Positions 27,832 through 37,563 of a DNA stretch of 64,000 nt are shown piece after piece. Where the stretch lies: the NCBI RefSeq assembly GCF_018449795.1, contig NZ_JAAVVE010000006.1, forward strand, positions 62,001-126,000, in the 5' to 3' direction. This stretch comes from Sphingomonas sp. dw_22. GTDB taxonomy: Bacteria; Pseudomonadota; Alphaproteobacteria; Sphingomonadales; Sphingomonadaceae. Both the position numbers and the translations under genes were made by a program. The notes under the pieces are model-generated. The model saw only the letters and a list, made by a program, of their open reading frames with translations, did not search any database and was not told where the DNA came from. Positions within the stretch are counted from its first letter, which is position 1, and each line of letters opens with the position of its first letter.

Positions 27832-29049
27832 TCAACTGACCGGCACGAGTTCGGCCCGATCGATTTGGCCGAATATGCCAGATATCGCGTCAGTCGGGCG
27901 GGCGTTGAGAAGCAACAGCTGTGACGGACAGTCGGCCGGGACGCTGAATGTGCCGGTGAACGTCCCCTTGGCGACTGACGAATTCGGCATTTCGATACGA
28001 CCGATCTCACGACCACCGCGGCAGCTAAGCATCCAATAAGGAGACGCGCCGGCGGGCAGGTCAAGTCCAATGCTGTGCCCGATCAACCGGTAGGTCCCCG
28101 GGGGAAGCAACTGGATCTGCTGCAGCAAGGGACCGCCAACGCTCGCGGGCACCGAGAAATCAAACAGGCCGCCCTGAATGCTCGTCGTCAATCCGCCATC
28201 GTTCAAAGCGATCCAGTCAAGCTGCGAAGGCGCTTCGGCCTGCGCCAAGAAGCGCGGATCGCGCGAACGACGTCTGTCCGCGCCAGGATGCGTGGCGGCA
28301 TAATAGGACCAAGCCGCATCGAAATGCCCCGCCGCGATCAGTGCGTTGACGGCGCCTGCAACTGCGGCCTGCGGCACTGCGACGCCAGCACGATGCAGAT
28401 CGACGAACAAAGCCGCAGTTACCTGCGGGTCCGAGTCGCTCCCCGCCATGAATGTGATGAAGTTCACACCCCACATTGGCTTGCCCGCAAGCGTCCTCAC
28501 CAGCTCATGCCGAATTTCCGGATCATCGCTAGCGGAGGCGAGAACTGGATAGAGCATCCCCTCTAGTGAGGGGAAGACGCGCAGCGTAATGTCATATTGC
28601 CGAAGCGCCTCCCGAACGCTCCCACGTGTCACTGCGTCTTCGATCAGCCAAAGCTGAGTGGACGGGCTTCGCCGCGATAGCGCTTGCGCAGAGGCGAACA
28701 TCCGCCGCGCGTCAGCCCTATCGCCACGAAGGTCGGCAATGAGCCCCAAGGTAGAAAGCGCGGCGACAGCGGTTGGGTCCTGGCGCAACGCCCGCCGCGC
28801 CAGATCGCCCGCGCGTCGACCGTCCTCCAGCGTAGGATTGTTTCTCACGATCGATGCGGCATATGCTGCGGTGTTTCGCCCGTCATAGGGGGCAAGCCGA
28901 TATGCCAGCACGGGATCCGTCTTGCGTGCGGCCTGCGCAGCAGAAAACGTGATCCCATAATAGCCTAAGACTGCCGCAACTGCAGCCAGCGCTACCCGCA
29001 CCGCCCACTCAGCCGGAGAGCGACGCGCGAGATAGCGGCGCATAGACAT
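27832..29049 (-). CDS. Polysaccharide-operon protein with TPR-like N-terminal half
   Basis: 405 residues. One N-terminal membrane helix (AVRVALAAVAAVLGYYGITF) is followed by helical repeats that look like tetratricopeptide hairpins (GRRAGDLARRALRQDPTAVA, ALSTLGLIADLRGDRADARR) to about residue 240. A beta-rich C-terminal domain (about 255-405: FDFSVPASVGGPLLQQIQLL, GHSIGLDLPAGASPYWMLSC) resembles carbohydrate-binding-like jelly rolls. It lies 9 bp after the tyrosine-kinase gene and is probably periplasmic. An equivalent gene often accompanies wza/wzc in sphingomonad exopolysaccharide operons; its exact role is not established. Confidence 0.7.
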   Translation of the reverse strand: MSMRRYLARRSPAEWAVRVALAAVAAVLGYYGITFSAAQAARKTDPVLAYRLAPYDGRNTAAYAASIVRNNPTLEDGRRAGDLARRALRQDPTAVAALSTLGLIADLRGDRADARRMFASAQALSRRSPSTQLWLIEDAVTRGSVREALRQYDITLRVFPSLEGMLYPVLASASDDPEIRHELVRTLAGKPMWGVNFITFMAGSDSDPQVTAALFVDLHRAGVAVPQAAVAGAVNALIAAGHFDAAWSYYAATHPGADRRRSRDPRFLAQAEAPSQLDWIALNDGGLTTSIQGGLFDFSVPASVGGPLLQQIQLLPPGTYRLIGHSIGLDLPAGASPYWMLSCRGGREIGRIEMPNSSVAKGTFTGTFSVPADCPSQLLLLNARPTDAISGIFGQIDRAELVPVS

Positions 29050-29058
29050 GTCTATACC

Positions 29059-31272
29059 TTACGACTTTGCTTCGTGACGCCCATAGCCGTAGCCATATTC
29101 ATAGCCATAGCCATAGTGCGCCTTGCGGGCTTCGAACTTGGTCAGCACGCCGCCGAAAATGCGCGCATTTGCCGCAGCGAGACGACCAAGTGCAGTTTTG
29201 ACCAAGCTCGATCGAATACCATGCGATTCCACGGCATAGACCACGCCTTCGACCCGGCTCGCTATCAGCGGCGCATCAGCGAGGCCCATGACAGGAGGGG
29301 AGTCGATCACAACGTGATCATAACGTTCGAGCAACCGCTGAAGCAGCATGCCAAAACGATCGCCAGTCAGAAGCTCGGCCGCGTTCGGCGGAATGGGCCC
29401 CGCCGACATCGCAGTGAAACCCAAATCACTCATCGGGAATGTCAGCGTATCGATCGCATCATCGCCAGCGAGGAAGTTGCTCAGACCACGTTCGTGGTCG
29501 ACCCCGCCCAAGTGATGGACCGATGGTGAGCGCATGTCGCCATCGACAAGAATGACACGCCTGCCGGCCCGGGCCAGCATCGTCGCCAATGCCAATGCGG
29601 TAGTCGACTTGCCTTCCGCAGGCCGGGTGGACGTAACCGACAATGTCCGCGGCACGCCGTGTGCGGTCGTGAAGCCAAGGTTCGTGTTGATCGCGAGATA
29701 AGCGTCTACCAGGTCGGACTTGCGATCGAGTAGTTCGTCGCGCGGAGACGTGCCGGCCGGAACCTTCGGCACTGAGCCCAGCAGCGGTAGACCGAGCCGC
29801 CGCTCGACCTCCGCCGGATCGGCGATCGCCTCATCCATCTGTTCGAGCGCAAAGGCTGCGAGCGCACCAATCCCAAGGCCGGCGAGGAGCGAAACGAGCA
29901 AGTTGATTGGCAGGCTGGGGCTGGACGGACGCTGGGGCACATCGGCGGCGTCTACTACCGACACATTGTTCACGCCAATGTTGCCGGCGACACCGATCTC
30001 CTTGTAGCGCTGAAGCAGCCCATCATAGAGTGCGCGGTTGGTATCCACTTCCTGCTGGTAGATGTTATACTGGATACTGCGGCGCCGGTTATCGAGATAG
30101 TTTGCCTTCAACTGGTTCACGCGTGCTTGCAGCGCGTTTTCCCGTTGTAGCGCCTCACGATAATCCGCCTGGATAGATCCTGAAACGCGGCCTTCCTCGC
30201 GCGTGATCGAACGGTCTAGTTGATCAATCTGGGTCTTGATCGCCTGCGCGGCCGGATAGCCAGGTTCGAACTGAACCATCAGGCGCTGATAATCTGCAGC
30301 CAATTCCGCACGGCGCTGACGTAAATTATTGATGGCCTGGTTGCGAAGCGCCTCTGTCGACGCGCCGGCATTCCCGCCCTGCTGAGCTCTTGCTTCAGCC
30401 TGGATGCGCTCAGCGGTCGCCTGCGCAAGCGAGGCGTTGAGAGCGGCGAGATCGTCCGCCACTATCGACCGCTCCACTGTGGTCGGCCCACTGCTCCCCG
30501 CCCCTTGTGCTGGAAGATTGATTATCTGTTGCGACGACGCGTAGGCTACCAATTGGCGCTGACTGTTGTCGAGCAACTCCTTTTGCAACGCAAGCTGGCG
30601 CTGGAGCATATTTCGACCGTACGAAGTCGCCTGTACCTTCCGCTCCAAGTTAGTCTGGATGAAATTCTCCGCCCAAGCATTAGCTACGCGGGTGGAAAGG
30701 ATGGGATCAGAACTGCTGAAAGCGATATCAACCAAGCGTGATAAACGCGTCGGATTGATCGAAATATTGCGCAGCAGAATCTTGCCGGCAATCTGCTGGC
30801 GCTGAGCACGGCCTGCGGCAGGAAATACTCCGTTGACCAAACGTAGCGCCGGATCATTTGTCGTATACTTGAACAAAGTATAGAATTTTGGATTATCAAC
30901 AAAACGCAATTGCGTTGCCACCCGCTCAGACAAAGCGCGCGAACGAAGCAACCCATATTGAGTCTGATAAAACTCCTGATCGAATGATGTAGTCTCGCGC
31001 TCTACACCTTGAAAATTGGTGACTTGGTTCGCCTCACGCGCGATCTCGACGGTTGCAGTCGCTGTATACTTAGGCGTCATCAGCAACGTGACGATAAGAC
31101 CCAGGATGACACATGCCACCGTGATGCCAATGATCACATATTTCCATCGCAACGCGATATGGAGGTACTGCCTGACAATCGGAATGCGAGCAGCTTCCAT
31201 TGGCTGCACACCCCCGACCTGCGACGGTTCAGAAACTGCGGCACCGCCCGAATTTGGCGAAATTATAGTCAT
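29059..31272 (-). CDS. Wzc-like polysaccharide co-polymerase / tyrosine autokinase
   Basis: 737-residue PCP-2a protein controlling chain length and export. The N-terminal Wzz domain is flanked by two TM segments (about residues 42-65 and 445-465), with a long coiled coil between them (Gln/Ala-rich, about 200-400). The cytoplasmic BY-kinase domain carries Walker A (TSTRPAEGKSTTALALA), Walker A' (RVILVDGDMRSP) and Walker B (HVVIDSPPVMGLADAP). The tail is a Tyr cluster (HYGYGYEYGYGYGRHE), the usual site of autophosphorylation. It lies 14 bp after wza and should form the trans-envelope export machine with it. Confidence 0.95.
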   Translation of the reverse strand: MTIISPNSGGAAVSEPSQVGGVQPMEAARIPIVRQYLHIALRWKYVIIGITVACVILGLIVTLLMTPKYTATATVEIAREANQVTNFQGVERETTSFDQEFYQTQYGLLRSRALSERVATQLRFVDNPKFYTLFKYTTNDPALRLVNGVFPAAGRAQRQQIAGKILLRNISINPTRLSRLVDIAFSSSDPILSTRVANAWAENFIQTNLERKVQATSYGRNMLQRQLALQKELLDNSQRQLVAYASSQQIINLPAQGAGSSGPTTVERSIVADDLAALNASLAQATAERIQAEARAQQGGNAGASTEALRNQAINNLRQRRAELAADYQRLMVQFEPGYPAAQAIKTQIDQLDRSITREEGRVSGSIQADYREALQRENALQARVNQLKANYLDNRRRSIQYNIYQQEVDTNRALYDGLLQRYKEIGVAGNIGVNNVSVVDAADVPQRPSSPSLPINLLVSLLAGLGIGALAAFALEQMDEAIADPAEVERRLGLPLLGSVPKVPAGTSPRDELLDRKSDLVDAYLAINTNLGFTTAHGVPRTLSVTSTRPAEGKSTTALALATMLARAGRRVILVDGDMRSPSVHHLGGVDHERGLSNFLAGDDAIDTLTFPMSDLGFTAMSAGPIPPNAAELLTGDRFGMLLQRLLERYDHVVIDSPPVMGLADAPLIASRVEGVVYAVESHGIRSSLVKTALGRLAAANARIFGGVLTKFEARKAHYGYGYEYGYGYGRHEAKS

Positions 31273-31286
31273 GTCGGTTCGAAACC

Positions 31287-31997
31287 TTACTGTACAACCG
31301 CAATGAGCGGCGCGGCGAGAAGGGGGGCCAGCGACACGAAATCACGGAACAGACGGCGCTGCGGCGAGTCTCCGACGACTACGACGTCGTTAGCGAAGAT
31401 AGGCGGGTCGTCGTAGGCCCCGCGACGGATCGCATCGATATTGTACAACCCGGCCATCTTGCGACCTCCGACGGTCCGAAGGATGACGACGTCGTCCTGC
31501 CGCGCGAATTCGCTCAGCCCCTTGGCCGACGCGACCGCGCGCAGCAGCGTCATCTGGTTGGTGACCGGATACAGACCCGGCTCGACGACCTGCCCGTCTA
31601 TCGTGACTACCTGGCTTACCGAACTCTTGATGTTCACGGTGACTTCGGGATTGCGGACATATCGGCCACGTAGAGCGGTCTCCACCGTTGCCGCCAGCTC
31701 CTGGGCCGTTTTGCCGCGCGCATCGACCGTGCCGACCAGTGGCATGGCGATACGGCCACTGGCATCGACCTGGATTTCCCGACTTAGGTCCGGGACGTTG
31801 AATACGTCGACCTGGATCGTGTCCAATGGTCCGATCAATGCTGGCCGATCCGGTGCGTTGAGATCCTGACGGGTCGGCGCGGGCAGTGTTGCCCTGTCCT
31901 GCACGACGGTCAGTCGTTCGCTCGACTTAAGCGGCTCGCGACCCGCGCATGCGGGGAGAGCGAGGAACACTAGGAGGGCAGTGCAGATCTTTCGCAT
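31287..31997 (-). CDS. Wza-like polysaccharide export outer-membrane lipoprotein
   Basis: 236 residues. The lipoprotein signal MRKICTALLVFLALPACAGR ends in the lipobox LPAC. The poly-export domain follows (PLDTIQVDVFNVPDLSREIQ, VDASGRIAMPLVGTVDARGK) with SLBB-like beta-grasp segments (VVEPGLYPVTNQMTLLRAVA, SAKGLSEFARQDDVVILRTV). It is shorter than E. coli Wza and closer to GumB-type exporters. It lies upstream of wzc in the same operon and forms the outer-membrane exit pore for the polymer. Confidence 0.94.
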   Translation of the reverse strand: MRKICTALLVFLALPACAGREPLKSSERLTVVQDRATLPAPTRQDLNAPDRPALIGPLDTIQVDVFNVPDLSREIQVDASGRIAMPLVGTVDARGKTAQELAATVETALRGRYVRNPEVTVNIKSSVSQVVTIDGQVVEPGLYPVTNQMTLLRAVASAKGLSEFARQDDVVILRTVGGRKMAGLYNIDAIRRGAYDDPPIFANDVVVVGDSPQRRLFRDFVSLAPLLAAPLIAVVQ

Positions 31998-32041
31998 GCG
32001 CTTGAGATTTCCCGGGAAAACTAGGGGCGGGGCTATAGAAG

Positions 32042-33400
32042 CTAGTCTGACCTAGGTAAACGGCCATCCGATGGGTCGGAAAGCCATACTGCGGCAAGGA
32101 CGATCATCGCCATAATCATCGGCGTGCGCGCAGGATAGTCAAATATGCTGGCGGTGAAGACAAGCAACAGGACCGCCGAGCCGAGTACCGGAAGCGTTGC
32201 GCCATCCTTTTTGCCATTGCGCCACGCCTTGACGCTTGACGCTATCCACCATGCCAGAGCGGCCAGCAATACCAGTAGGCCGGGCAGGCCCGCGTCCAGC
32301 ACGACTTCAAGATAATCATTATGAGCATGGTTGAAATATGTCGGCTTCAGGAGATTGGCCGGTTCATGGATCCGAAACATCGTGTCAAAGCTTCCCAGCC
32401 CGTTTCCGACCGGGAACGCGGCGCGGGTCATTTCCAAAACCGTGGACAGGGCGCGACTTCGCATGTCCTGTTCGACATCGAGCGCCAAGCTGCGTTGGAC
32501 CGAGAAGGCCCGTTCCGAAACGACGCTGATGAACACGACCGATGCGAACAACGTGATGGCAGCAGCGACGACTGCTGGAAGAACCCAGCGCGGGGCATGC
32601 CGGAATTCACGGCGCAGTCCGTGGCGCGCCATCAGGCTGGCGATACCGATGGCAAGCACGCCAAACGCCATCCCAGCACGCGATCCGCTGGCCAGAATCA
32701 TCAAGGCGAACAACAGCAACATTCCCAGGCCTATCGGGCCTCTCCACCGCAACCGGTGCCCCCCGCGGAACATCCAGACCGGCAAAAAGAGGAAGCCCAG
32801 GGCCAAGAACAGTGCGAAATGGTTGCGGTTCGCAAACGTGCCGCTCACGATGCCGGGCGTATCGTTGACCAAGGGGTTATCGATACCCGCTCCCGAAACC
32901 TGCAGAATTCCGACAAGCATAGAAGCAACCACGAGTATCAAGACAATGCTAGGTAGCCAGGCCCTCTCGCGATCGGCCAATCCCGTCGTCAGGATCAGAA
33001 CGGAGAAAGGGACGATCAGTGCGCCGAGCGCATTGATGGTGGCCCCAGGCACGAGTGAAAGACTCCGCCATGCTCCTGTTTCACCGCTTGCAGGCCCGAT
33101 CAGGATCGCGCGACCAGGCAGTGACCGCCACAGTTCCGCAGGCAGCGGAAACAGTTGAAGCAGGGCGATAACTATCGCAGCAGCCAGGAATATCCACGCC
33201 GGTCTCGCCCGCGCCAAGACGGGCCATCGTCCAAATAACAGCATGATGATCAGGGACGACCAAGCCGCGCCTCGAACAACGGTCTGCCCGACTACATCAG
33301 CACGCGAAGCGCCTCCAGCAATCCATAGAATACCAAACAATATCGCCAGCAAGATGAATGACAAGCTAGGCTTAATCAGGTTTTTTGAGCGCGATATCAT
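32042..33400 (-). CDS. O-antigen ligase / polymerase family membrane protein
   Basis: 452 residues with about 11-12 transmembrane segments and a Wzy_C (O-antigen ligase) region. The large periplasmic loop contains SLVPGATINALGALIVPFSV and later YFNHAHNDYLEVVLDAGLPG, the conserved NxxHNxYLE-like ligase motif. I took the ATG at 33400 (MISRSKN); a TTG a few codons earlier is possible. A second, unrelated polymerase-like protein is encoded at 42217, so one of the two may polymerise and the other ligate or attach the polymer. It lies between the WbpM-like gene and wza. Confidence 0.85.
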   Translation of the reverse strand: MISRSKNLIKPSLSFILLAILFGILWIAGGASRADVVGQTVVRGAAWSSLIIMLLFGRWPVLARARPAWIFLAAAIVIALLQLFPLPAELWRSLPGRAILIGPASGETGAWRSLSLVPGATINALGALIVPFSVLILTTGLADRERAWLPSIVLILVVASMLVGILQVSGAGIDNPLVNDTPGIVSGTFANRNHFALFLALGFLFLPVWMFRGGHRLRWRGPIGLGMLLLFALMILASGSRAGMAFGVLAIGIASLMARHGLRREFRHAPRWVLPAVVAAAITLFASVVFISVVSERAFSVQRSLALDVEQDMRSRALSTVLEMTRAAFPVGNGLGSFDTMFRIHEPANLLKPTYFNHAHNDYLEVVLDAGLPGLLVLLAALAWWIASSVKAWRNGKKDGATLPVLGSAVLLLVFTASIFDYPARTPMIMAMIVLAAVWLSDPSDGRLPRSD

Positions 33401-33440
33401 AAATGTCTCGATATATAGCAACAATAGTAGCTATTTTTGA

Positions 33441-35351
33441 TTATCCGCGCTCAGCTGTCTGCATTTTCACCCAGTCAACAATTTCGCTTGCGGGAGCGAA
33501 CTCAAAAACCAACTCGCACAACAGCTCTCGCGCAGATTCGACAGCCCCGGTGTCGATAAAATGCTCCAGCTCATCCAGTTTGGGTCGCAGTTCCAGCCAA
33601 GGGATATGGTGCTCAGATGCCATCATGATCCGGGGATGCGCCGTTGGCCGGGGATTATCGCCGATTAGAAGCTCCTCATAGAGCTTTTCACCGGGGCGCA
33701 TACCGATTGTCACGATCTCGATGTCGCCATCAGGATTGTCGTCCGACCGAACACTAAGGCCGCACAACTCTATCATGTTGCGCGCCAAATCCACAATGCG
33801 GACCGGTTCACCCATGTCCAGTACGAAGACCTCCCCGCCCGTCGCCATCGCACTGGCCTGCACCACAAGCTGCGCGGCCTCCGGGATGGTCATGAAATAT
33901 CTGGTGATGTCACGGTGGGTGATTGTGATGGGGCCGCCCTGCCGGATCTGCTCGCGGAACAACGGGACCACGGATCCGCTGGAGCCGAGCACATTCCCGA
34001 AACGCACCATCGAAAATCGCGTACCGCCGTCCTGCGCTGCGAGCCCTTGGAGGACGAGCTCGGCCAGTCGCTTCGTCGCTCCCATTGTATTGGTTGGCCG
34101 CACCGCCTTATCCGTGCTGACCAGGACAAAGTCATTCACACCAAACTGGGTGGCCAACTCAGCCACTCGAAGCGTGCCTAGGACATTATTGCGCAATCCT
34201 TCAAGAGGATTGTGCTCGACGAGCGGGACATGTTTGTAGGCTGCTGCGTGGAATACGATGTCAGGAGACCACGCGCGCATGATCTCCGTGACGCGAAACG
34301 CATCGGTTACCGATCCCAGCAGCGGCACGACTTCGATGTTGGCCACTTCAGTCAAATTACGGTGGATCGCATACAGCGCGAATTCACTCGTCTCCAGTAA
34401 CAGGATACGAGCCGGCCCGGCAGCCACGATCTGACGGCACAATTCACTACCGATCGATCCCCCTGCACCCGTGACCAATACCGTGCGGCCAGCGATCTTG
34501 TCGCGAACAGCGTCAATTTCAGGTGCTACTGGCTCGCGACTAAGCAGGTCCTCGATCGACAACTCGCGCAGATCGCTTGCCTGTACGCGTCCGTGCGCAA
34601 GGTCCATCAGCCCAGGCAAGGTCCGCACCGTCAAGGGCAGCCCTCGCAAGCTCTGGATGATCTCGTTGCGCCGCTGACGCGGTGCCGATGGCAGCGCCAG
34701 CATGACATCGGTCACGTTATTGTGATCGACAAGGTCGCGCAGCCGCTCGATCGGATGCACCCGGAGGCCATTTACCCGCGTATCATGCAACGATTGATCG
34801 TCATCGAGAAACCCGACGACCCGCAATTCCCGGCTCGCACTCATCGCCGCAGCTAACTGCCGGCCTGACGAACCAGCGCCATAGATCAATACGCTTCTCT
34901 GAGGCCTCGTATCGATGCGCCGTTGCATCTGCCCGCCCAAGACATAGCCGACCGACAGTCGAAGCAATCCTACTGCCAGAAACAGGAGGATCGGCTGGAT
35001 AATCCCGATAGTCCGCGGAATTTCGTCAAAGCCGTAGGCGGTGACGACAGTCGCGTAGCAGAGGCCATAGGCACCACATGCCATGGTCACTGCCGGCAGG
35101 ATATCTGCGCCTGCGCGCCGGAACGCCATTCGATACAGACCGAGGAAATGGAATATCGGCAGCGCAACTAGGACCGAAAGGCCCACTGCAACGCTGGGTC
35201 GCCCGGCGAGTGGAACAAAATGTCCAAGGCGCAAATAATAGGCGAGCCATACCGTCAACGCGCATAGCGCGCAGTCAAGCGCCGCAGCCATCAAACGCTT
35301 CGACCCTCTGGGCAGCGCCAGTAGTGGGCGCGCAACCTCAACGAAGGGCAT
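33441..35351 (-). CDS. UDP-GlcNAc 4,6-dehydratase, WbpM/PglF type
   Basis: 636 residues. Four N-terminal TM helices (about 10-130) anchor a CoA-binding-like Rossmann domain (SVLIYGAGSSGRQLAAAMSA) and the catalytic SDR domain (TVLVTGAGGSIGSELCRQIV). The catalytic motif is STDKAVRPTNTMGATKR, with Met in place of the usual Tyr, the Ser-Met-Lys triad known from WbpM. By family it makes UDP-4-keto-6-deoxy-GlcNAc, the precursor for bacillosamine-type sugars, matching the aminotransferase (46105), acyltransferase (47978) and PglC-like enzyme here. ATG 35351 has GGAG 5-6 bp upstream and gives the normal family length. Confidence 0.92.
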   Translation of the reverse strand: MPFVEVARPLLALPRGSKRLMAAALDCALCALTVWLAYYLRLGHFVPLAGRPSVAVGLSVLVALPIFHFLGLYRMAFRRAGADILPAVTMACGAYGLCYATVVTAYGFDEIPRTIGIIQPILLFLAVGLLRLSVGYVLGGQMQRRIDTRPQRSVLIYGAGSSGRQLAAAMSASRELRVVGFLDDDQSLHDTRVNGLRVHPIERLRDLVDHNNVTDVMLALPSAPRQRRNEIIQSLRGLPLTVRTLPGLMDLAHGRVQASDLRELSIEDLLSREPVAPEIDAVRDKIAGRTVLVTGAGGSIGSELCRQIVAAGPARILLLETSEFALYAIHRNLTEVANIEVVPLLGSVTDAFRVTEIMRAWSPDIVFHAAAYKHVPLVEHNPLEGLRNNVLGTLRVAELATQFGVNDFVLVSTDKAVRPTNTMGATKRLAELVLQGLAAQDGGTRFSMVRFGNVLGSSGSVVPLFREQIRQGGPITITHRDITRYFMTIPEAAQLVVQASAMATGGEVFVLDMGEPVRIVDLARNMIELCGLSVRSDDNPDGDIEIVTIGMRPGEKLYEELLIGDNPRPTAHPRIMMASEHHIPWLELRPKLDELEHFIDTGAVESARELLCELVFEFAPASEIVDWVKMQTAERG

Positions 35352-35730
35352 GATCACTCCAATTCGAGACATAGCAGCGGAAAACGCCTGACCGCTATTC
35401 ATCTGCGAAGCCATTGCAATAGTCCGCCGTCGATCCCCGTTTTCTGGCGGGCGACTAGCACGCACATTCCCCGCCGTCCAATGCAGGGGGCTACCTTTTC
35501 CCGAGACGCTTTGCTTGAACCAGGAAATGATGCCGCAGCAGCCGCCAAACCGGTCTTGCCCGGACGGATCGCCGGAAAGACCCACCATCAACGGTTACCC
35601 CATATTGGACCCTACGTAATTCTTGTCACAGGCCATCGCGATCGCACGTTCATGGCAGCGAAATGAATCGCCCCTGACAATGGCTTATAGGGGTCGTGCC
35701 CCTCCCCCCCAGCAAGCAAAGATCTTCGCC
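35352..35730. other. Divergent intergenic region
   Basis: 379 bp between the leftward polysaccharide operon (start 35351) and the rightward beta-helix gene (start 35731). It should hold both promoters. I see no strong inverted repeat or sigma-70 consensus. In-frame extensions of both genes run into it but lack ribosome-binding support. Confidence 0.5.
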
Positions 35731-37353
35731 ATGACAAACGGTCCATCGACGTTGTCCCGCCGCGCCATCGTTGGCATGACCTTGGTCACTCCAGCAGCCG
35801 CTTCCTTCACGGCATTGGCTGTCGCGCGGAGCCAATCCAGCACCGACACCATCAACCTATTCGATTTGATCCCACAGGCGTTCCATGCCGGCATCATAGC
35901 GCGCACGGTCGAGAATGCCCCACTCAGGGCAAGGGCGCTTACTGGCCATATCCAGCGCGCGATCGACACCGCTGCAAGCAAGCGGCAGCGCCTGGTCGTT
36001 CCCGCCGGCCTCTACAATATCACGCCGATCGGATCGTTCGAGGCGGAAGCCGGGCGTTGTCAACGCTGTTTCGCCATTCGTAACGGCATGCATATCGATG
36101 CAGAACCAGGGGCGACATTTCGAATCATCAACGACGTCAGCACGAACGAAGCGGTCGTGTTCATGTGCATGTTTGGCACCAACGAGCAACTCGCCGACAT
36201 ATCATGGCGAGGCCTCGAGATGGATATGAACGGGCTGAACAATCCCATCAGCCCCGCGCGTTCCTCAAGACAATATAGGCTGCTTAATCAAGCGCATATC
36301 TTCATCAGCGGCACGCCGGGCGGACATGCCGCGCTCGCTACCAATGTTGCCATCGATCGATGCCGGTTTGTGAATACGCCCGGCGTCTCGTGCATCGTGA
36401 CCGCGCAATCCAACGCGTCCAACACAACGCTGGGCCGCAACTGGAGAATCTATGGTTGCCAATTCATCGATGGCGGCCTCGATACGCCAGATCATAGCGC
36501 AATCTACGCCTGGGCACAGGATGTCGTGTGCGAGAAATGCACCTTCGCGAACCGTGCGCCCAAAACGGATATCGGCGGAAACGTAGCATTTGAAGTGCAC
36601 GGATCTAATCAAAGGTTCATCGGTAACAAGATTAGTAATTACTATCAGGGTGTATGGATTGATGGAAATAGAACTGAAAATATATCAACAAATATAACCA
36701 TTTCTGACAATGAATTAAATAGAGTTAGTGGCTTTGGCATAATGTTCTATGGAGAACAATCTCATGTATCCAATGTAATTATCGACAATAACGTAATAAC
36801 ATTTGACGATACTACATATCCGGGCGTTGACATAAAAATCGGCATCGGATGCCTCTCCCCACTATCCCAAACAAATGTCATCGTAAAAGGAAACAAGGTT
36901 AATTCATTTGCGAAAAAAACAGCTTCATCAGGATTCACCCTTCAGGCAACGGCGAAACCCAACCAGATTCACGATAATTTTCAAATAGAGAATAATTCAT
37001 TCAACGAGACGACATTTGGTTCCCAAATAATCACTAACCCCAATGGTGAACTCGGATCGATAGAGTTAAAACATAATCTTTGCCGCAATTTGTCCCGCGC
37101 CGGAGCCTTTTCAACGCCACAAGGCATTGGTGTGGATTTCAACGGAGCAGGATCGCTCATCCACAGACTCGTTCTGTTGGACAATATATGCACCGACACT
37201 CGAGGCCAGGCTGCAGAGTGTGCTTTTGGCATTCGCATTCAAGGCAAGGTGGGCGACTTGCAGCTTGCGGGCAACTCCGCCTCCGGCATGACGGCTGCGG
37301 CATACGCAGAAGGAGTGCTGACGGTAAGCAGGCGGCTGAGCGCCGCAACCTGA
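35731..37353 (+). CDS. Exported right-handed beta-helix protein
   Basis: 540 residues from an ATG at 35731. The N-terminus resembles a twin-arginine or Sec signal (LSRRAIVGMTLVTPAAASFT). A pectate-lyase-like beta-helix follows, with many short NxI/V-type rungs (NRFIGNKIS-like NQRFIGNKISNYYQGVWIDG, ISDNELNRVSGFGIMFYGEQ, IIDNNVITFDD, VIVKGNKVNSF). Such proteins in capsule loci are often polysaccharide lyases, hydrolases or epimerases acting on the polymer in the periplasm; catalytic residues cannot be assigned. The part from about 36600 to 37080 is far more AT-rich than the rest of the same frame, suggesting a mosaic origin. Confidence 0.8.
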   Translation: MTNGPSTLSRRAIVGMTLVTPAAASFTALAVARSQSSTDTINLFDLIPQAFHAGIIARTVENAPLRARALTGHIQRAIDTAASKRQRLVVPAGLYNITPIGSFEAEAGRCQRCFAIRNGMHIDAEPGATFRIINDVSTNEAVVFMCMFGTNEQLADISWRGLEMDMNGLNNPISPARSSRQYRLLNQAHIFISGTPGGHAALATNVAIDRCRFVNTPGVSCIVTAQSNASNTTLGRNWRIYGCQFIDGGLDTPDHSAIYAWAQDVVCEKCTFANRAPKTDIGGNVAFEVHGSNQRFIGNKISNYYQGVWIDGNRTENISTNITISDNELNRVSGFGIMFYGEQSHVSNVIIDNNVITFDDTTYPGVDIKIGIGCLSPLSQTNVIVKGNKVNSFAKKTASSGFTLQATAKPNQIHDNFQIENNSFNETTFGSQIITNPNGELGSIELKHNLCRNLSRAGAFSTPQGIGVDFNGAGSLIHRLVLLDNICTDTRGQAAECAFGIRIQGKVGDLQLAGNSASGMTAAAYAEGVLTVSRRLSAAT

Positions 37354-37563
37354 ACGCCGATCGCTTGGGCAGGATCGCCGATAGATGGCGCAACGCCCCA
37401 TCCTCGCGCCAAATGAGCACGCGGCAACAGCGTCGCGATGCCGCGGTCACGGCAGGGAAAAGGCTTTGCTATTGATCTAAAGAAGGGGTTTGCTAGGTGG
37501 TCCGGCACGAAGCTCAACAGCCCACCCGGTGTTGCGCGAGCATCCCCAGTTTCAGGAATCACG

